64,000 bases of DNA from an uncultured Bacteroidota bacterium (GTDB lineage: Bacteria > Bacteroidota > Bacteroidia > UKL13-3). Within the stretch, counting starts at the first letter, position 1; each line of letters opens with the position of its first letter. Location of the stretch: positions 36,498-100,497 of the forward strand of contig CAIUDH010000100.1 of assembly GCA_903897855.1 (NCBI GenBank), given 5' to 3'. Below, one piece after another: positions 61,001 to 64,000 of the stretch. Below the pieces are notes generated by a model. It saw only the letters and a program-made list of their open reading frames with translations, made no database searches and was not told the origin of the DNA. Both the position numbers and the translations under genes were made by a program.

Positions 61001-64000
61001 AAAGGTCACCATATTATCCTTGGAGGTAGAGATTACTCCGTTGCCGAAATCCCAATGGAATGTCATTGCACTTATTGGCAAACCGTTTCCATTACTAGAA
61101 GTATTTGTAAAAAGAACACTAAAAGGCCCACAACTATCGGTCCGACTTAGAGTAAAATTGGCTATTGGCTTGGAGTAAATAGTCACTTGTTTTATTAGCG
61201 TATCCTTACATCCTAAAGCAGAAGTTGCAATTAATCTTACATTAAAACTTGTGTCTTTGGTAGTGTTATTATTAAAGGTATGACTAGGGTTGATGGTCGT
61301 TGAGAAAGCACCGTCGCCAAAACTCCAACTAGAACTTATAGCTCCTTGAGTATTATTTAAAAATTGAATTGTGGAAGGAGTACATCCATTGAGGCTACTA
61401 GCTGTAAAATCGGCTATGGGCATGGCTCTTACCGTTATTTGCTCGGCTACGGTATCACCAAAACAACCATGTATGCTTTTTGCCACCATTTTAACTGTGT
61501 AAATCGTATCTAATAAATATCTTCCTCTGAAAATGTGCGTTGGGCTTGCTAGAGTATCCGTTCCTCCATCGCCAAAAAACCAATAGTATTTACTTCCATT
61601 ATAGGTTAGATTGTTAAAGCTAACGCTAAAAGGGCTGCACCCTGTGGTGCTCGAGTTGAAAGTATCAATCGGGTTCGGGTAAACTCTGTAGGTGCTTCGT
61701 GCTGTATCGGGGCAACCATGAGAACTATAGGCGATGAGCGTTATAGTATATACGGTGTCGTTGCGCTTAGCGGCAACATAAGTAGTAGTGGGATGGCGTT
61801 GAGTGCTCGAAAGACCATTGCCGAAATTCCAATAGAACGTCATTCCGTTAATAGATCCTGTATCGTGAGGGAATGATGTATTCGTAAAATTTATCGTTGA
61901 AGGTCCACAACTAGCGGTATCAGGTCGTGTAAACTGAGCTTTCGGTTTGGCATAAACGATGACCTGCTTTACAATCGTGTCAGGACAGCCATAATTGCTG
62001 AATGAAACGAGTCGGATAGAATATACAGTGTCACTCAATGAAGATGCAGTGAACGTCACACTCGTATCTTTTGCAGTTGAAATAACTCCATTCCCAAAAT
62101 TCCATCGGAAGGTCATCAAACCTATACCTAAGTTATTCCCAGGAGTAGAAGTATTGGTAAACTGTACTCTTAATGGACCACAGCTATCAGCGCGGGTCAT
62201 ACTAAAATTGGCTTTAGCATTCGGATGTACCACCAGAGATTTACTAATGGTATCAACACAATTGTGCTTGGAATAAGCAAATAATTTTATGTTATAGGTA
62301 GTATCCTTTGTAGCTGCTGCAACAAAAGATATCTTTGGGTCTTTCAGGATGGAAGTGAACCCATTGCCAAAGTTCCATTGAAAATGCATCGTATAAATAT
62401 TCTCTGTATCACCAGGCGTCGAGAGGTTCGTAAATCGAACACTGAATGGCCCACAGCTATCTGTATTACTGAGGCTAAAATTGGCAATCGGCTTAGGTCT
62501 GACGTGTACCGGCAAAATCAAAGTATCGTCACAACCCTTTGAATTATAGGAAATAAGTCGAACATTATAAACAGAATCTTTCGTTGAATTATTATAAAAT
62601 ATATGAATCGGATTTCGGTTTGTGTCTATTGCACTAGTATCATTAAAATACCACTTATACGACGTCGACCCCGTTGAAGTATTCAAGAAGTGAACCGTGA
62701 ACGGATTGCAACTATCCAAACTATAAGCAGAAAAAGAGGCCACAGGGTCAATGAATGTCCGTACCGATAAATTAAAAGTATCCTCTAAACAGAGATTTGT
62801 GTTGCCTGCAATCAGCCTTACCTGCAATAACTTGTTATCAATCTTAACCAAGGTGTCGGGTAGTACATTAGCCGTTGAAACCAAGGTGCCATTTACATAC
62901 CATTGAGAAGTGTTGCTATTGCTCGAGGCATTAACAAAATGAAAAGTATAGGGTGCGCATACTGCCGTATCATTCACCGTAAACAATGCTTTCGGTTTGG
63001 GTTTTACCGTGATGGTTTGACTCGTAGAGTCCATACATCCATTCATGGTATAAGCAAATAATTTTACGGTATAGCTGCCCGAAATAGTGTAAGCATGTTG
63101 TTGTGAAGCATTACCCGTAACAGCGGTATTGGCCGTTGTATCGCCCCACTTCCAAATATAATTGGTGGCACGCATACTATTGTTTGTAAACACAAACGGC
63201 ACAAACATACATTTGCTATTGGTGTCGATGTTAAATGATGGTACAGGTAAGGTGTCGATAATAAAACGAGCCGTATCGTACGCAAAACAACCACGATTGG
63301 TAGTGGCTCTTAGAATAGCCATATAACTTCCAGCAGCACCATAAGAATAGGTTGTGTTCTTTGTAAAAACATCGAACACCCCATTTCCTGTATAATCCCA
63401 TGCCCATTGGGTTATCGAATCACCACCGAGTACATAGGATGAGTCGTTTAATGAAGTTACTTGACCAAAGCAATTGGCCTGTACCTTTATTTTTGCCACC
63501 GGATTATATCTTATTCTTACCGAATCGATATAGGTGGTAGGGCATATGAAATTATTAAGGACCGTAAGTTTCACAGCATAAGTTCCTGGGCCTGCAAAGG
63601 TGTGGGTTGTGTCTTTTGAACCCGAAAAACCCCCATCACCAAAATCCCATAGATAGCCTGAAATCGTTGAAAGAGACACTGTCGCATTGCCTGTGAATAC
63701 GACAGTATTTCCATTGCATACCGATGGTGAAGGCGTATATGTATACGAAACAATAGGTCGTTCTTTCACAAATACACTTCTCGTCACAGGATAGCTACAT
63801 CCTCCAGTAGTAAAGGCCAAGAGTGTGATCTTCTTAATGCCTGAGCTCGTAAACTTATAACTGAACCGTTTGTTTGTGGAAGTTCCAAGTATTGTATTCG
63901 TTGTCGAATCTTTATACTGATAAGAAACAATCGTGTCATTAATAAGCGGTCCAAGAAACAGTGTGGAATCGGCATTGAAATGTGTACTATCGCCGGTGCA
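58070..64000 (-). CDS. giant PKD-repeat protein with T9SS type-B sorting domain, 5' end outside window
   Basis: The frame is open to base 64000, so at least 1976 residues are visible and the N-terminus is missing. About twenty PKD-type domains follow one another, each with a W.FG(D/N)G motif and a Cys pair before and after it. The last ~90 residues form the gliding-motility/CHU_C type sorting domain: HVPNAFTPDNNKVNDLF, then YGFRIYDRWGELLFET and PMDTYIWILDGKFV. It should be exported by the type IX system and attached to the surface or released. Such proteins are large adhesins or matrix components; the specific ligand is unknown. No anchor or enzyme domain is visible in the part seen. Confidence 0.92.
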   Translation of the reverse strand, partial: CTGDSTHFNADSTLFLGPLINDTIVSYQYKDSTTNTILGTSTNKRFSYKFTSSGIKKITLLAFTTGGCSYPVTRSVFVKERPIVSYTYTPSPSVCNGNTVVFTGNATVSLSTISGYLWDFGDGGFSGSKDTTHTFAGPGTYAVKLTVLNNFICPTTYIDSVRIRYNPVAKIKVQANCFGQVTSLNDSSYVLGGDSITQWAWDYTGNGVFDVFTKNTTYSYGAAGSYMAILRATTNRGCFAYDTARFIIDTLPVPSFNIDTNSKCMFVPFVFTNNSMRATNYIWKWGDTTANTAVTGNASQQHAYTISGSYTVKLFAYTMNGCMDSTSQTITVKPKPKALFTVNDTAVCAPYTFHFVNASSNSNTSQWYVNGTLVSTANVLPDTLVKIDNKLLQVRLIAGNTNLCLEDTFNLSVRTFIDPVASFSAYSLDSCNPFTVHFLNTSTGSTSYKWYFNDTSAIDTNRNPIHIFYNNSTKDSVYNVRLISYNSKGCDDTLILPVHVRPKPIANFSLSNTDSCGPFSVRFTNLSTPGDTENIYTMHFQWNFGNGFTSILKDPKISFVAAATKDTTYNIKLFAYSKHNCVDTISKSLVVHPNAKANFSMTRADSCGPLRVQFTNTSTPGNNLGIGLMTFRWNFGNGVISTAKDTSVTFTASSLSDTVYSIRLVSFSNYGCPDTIVKQVIVYAKPKAQFTRPDTASCGPSTINFTNTSFPHDTGSINGMTFYWNFGNGLSSTQRHPTTTYVAAKRNDTVYTITLIAYSSHGCPDTARSTYRVYPNPIDTFNSSTTGCSPFSVSFNNLTYNGSKYYWFFGDGGTDTLASPTHIFRGRYLLDTIYTVKMVAKSIHGCFGDTVAEQITVRAMPIADFTASSLNGCTPSTIQFLNNTQGAISSSWSFGDGAFSTTINPSHTFNNNTTKDTSFNVRLIATSALGCKDTLIKQVTIYSKPIANFTLSRTDSCGPFSVLFTNTSSNGNGLPISAMTFHWDFGNGVISTSKDNMVTFGAGVINDTVYHVKLIAYSHHGCSDTIIKMVTVHPRAKANFIVSRTDSCGPFKVVFTNTSINGNGFPLSAMTFKWNFGNGITSSTKDTSVQFSASLTKDTIYIVKLIAYTNFGCADTIMKQIKVYPKPNSRFRMSDTVICSSRIITFSNNSVPNDTGNVNIMSFYWDFGNGKSSLNRDEIVSFISSRTQDTLYTIKLVAYSEHGCADTSTQILTVHPKPIDSFSVIPSNGCYNFPVQFLNNTINGQKYYWDFGDGTSDTTKNAVHVYSNTTYAPVYYYPKMVSVSADGCIGDTVTKTIEVRPKPFADFIVAPDSGCSPLRVQCLNMSIAATSYLWNFGDGTTSTQINPVHYFYLDTTYTITLVSISQWGCTDTISKKIKVKTFPIGIVNANNSAGCTPLAVQFTNVSSGAVRYEWYFGDGYSDTATNPQHLFSNLINTNTVYPVLMIAYNSFGCADSARYPITVYPKPKANFIFSQPILCGNSRFKFTDVSINGSTYLWKFSDGTTDTAKNPVHDFVPAQFTDSVYTVTLIVTSVYGCKDTLTKIVIVPVLVHAKLNAFPKIGCAPLTVNFTDSSKNAVSLLWYFGDGFASSQKNPIHTYIAPGKYTVMQVAIGFNGCIDTIRYLNLIEAIEVPRASFIANPLQQALPASTVSFINTSVFSVPVTYKWSFGDGGTSTNKDDSHSYADTGTYRVMLIITNGSCTDSAVQFIKITPYIPVASFQVNTNSGCVPLSVTFTNTSTNGINYFWEFGDGNTSSLKSPTHIYQNPGAYTVRLRAFGISGDDDTLMFNVIEVYENPIASFAGGPLVAYLPKGDVAFKNFSIHASTYRWIFTNTLTGVSFTDTAANPIVNFTQEGHYTVKLIAFSDKGCSDSIQYIDYINVIAGGQVHVPNAFTPDNNKVNDLFIPVTYGVMTQKYGFRIYDRWGELLFETNDPNAGWDGTYNTKPCPMDTYIWILDGKFVNEQFFHRKGTVILVR
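59870..62510 (-). repeat. tandem duplication of a five-PKD block
   Basis: Block A (about 61185-62510) and block B (about 59870-61184) each contain five PKD domains in the same order. The domain linkers match in sequence: KPIANF with DSCGPFSV opens both blocks, then AKANF, then K/PxxxF with FYW(N/D)FGNG, then PIDxF with YYW.FGDG, then ADF. The two blocks are nearly equal in length (about 1.33 and 1.31 kb). Confidence 0.75.

Noticed and set aside
1..64000. tRNA, rRNA, insertion sequences, integrase/attachment sites, replication origin
   Set aside because: I looked through all gaps and found no cloverleaf-like sequence, transposase motif or terminal inverted repeats that would support any of them.

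Overview
The window is from a member of the phylum Bacteroidota, probably a Chitinophagales/Sphingobacteriales-type lineage; I cannot place it more finely. The evidence is AT-rich, densely packed chromosome-like DNA, TAnnTTTG promoter elements ahead of several genes, two substrates of the type IX secretion system (T9SS), a GldN homologue, serine palmitoyltransferase with sphingolipid neighbours, BshA of bacillithiol synthesis, MenD of menaquinone synthesis, and a Bacteroidota-type (subtype iii) type VI secretion (T6SS) cluster. I saw no tRNA, rRNA, CRISPR array, transposase or phage gene.

Positions 1-20,900 are mostly housekeeping genes in short operons on both strands. They encode a partial TPR protein, a lipoprotein, BshA, a biotinyl carrier with MenD, an M1 aminopeptidase lipoprotein, a TPR protein with mannose-1-phosphate guanylyltransferase and a DUF4175 protein, the potassium transporter Kup, a low-molecular-weight tyrosine phosphatase, a DUF1566 lipoprotein, a HAD phosphatase with a two-domain VOC protein, and a DHH phosphoesterase, TPR lipoprotein and YjjG-like nucleotidase operon. 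The DUF4175 gene is split by a frameshift at a run of nine A. The two small TPR proteins, at 7.7 and 19.5 kb, are paralogues.

Positions 20,900-36,600 begin with a stand-alone gldN. A sphingolipid-type operon follows: serine palmitoyltransferase, a GNAT-fold protein, an extended SDR reductase and a PAP2_C sphingomyelin-synthase-like membrane protein, facing pssA. Next come a TolC and membrane-fusion-protein pair without its inner-membrane pump, purD with a DUF502 gene, a subtilisin with a long insert, the acpP-fabF-rnc operon and a metallo-beta-lactamase-fold hydrolase.

Positions 36,750-54,980 hold the most interesting block, about 18 kb entirely on the + strand. It encodes TssG-, TssN-, TssK-, TssO-, PKD-containing (TssP-like) and TssR-like proteins of a T6SSiii baseplate and envelope complex. 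A PAAR spike tip, a DUF2235/Tle1-type lipase effector and a DUF2931 lipoprotein (likely immunity protein) follow. Sheath, tube, VgrG, ClpV, TssE and TssF genes are absent here. Embedded between the structural genes are a 1560-residue protein with twelve ~100-residue repeats and a T9SS sorting domain, and a 617-residue outer-membrane beta-barrel protein, giving an unusual mixture of T6SS and T9SS-linked surface genes.

Positions 55,000-64,000 hold a DegT-type sugar aminotransferase, an MFS transporter, and the 3' part of a giant gene for a T9SS type-B secreted protein with about 20 PKD-type domains. Within that gene a five-domain block appears to have been duplicated as a unit.
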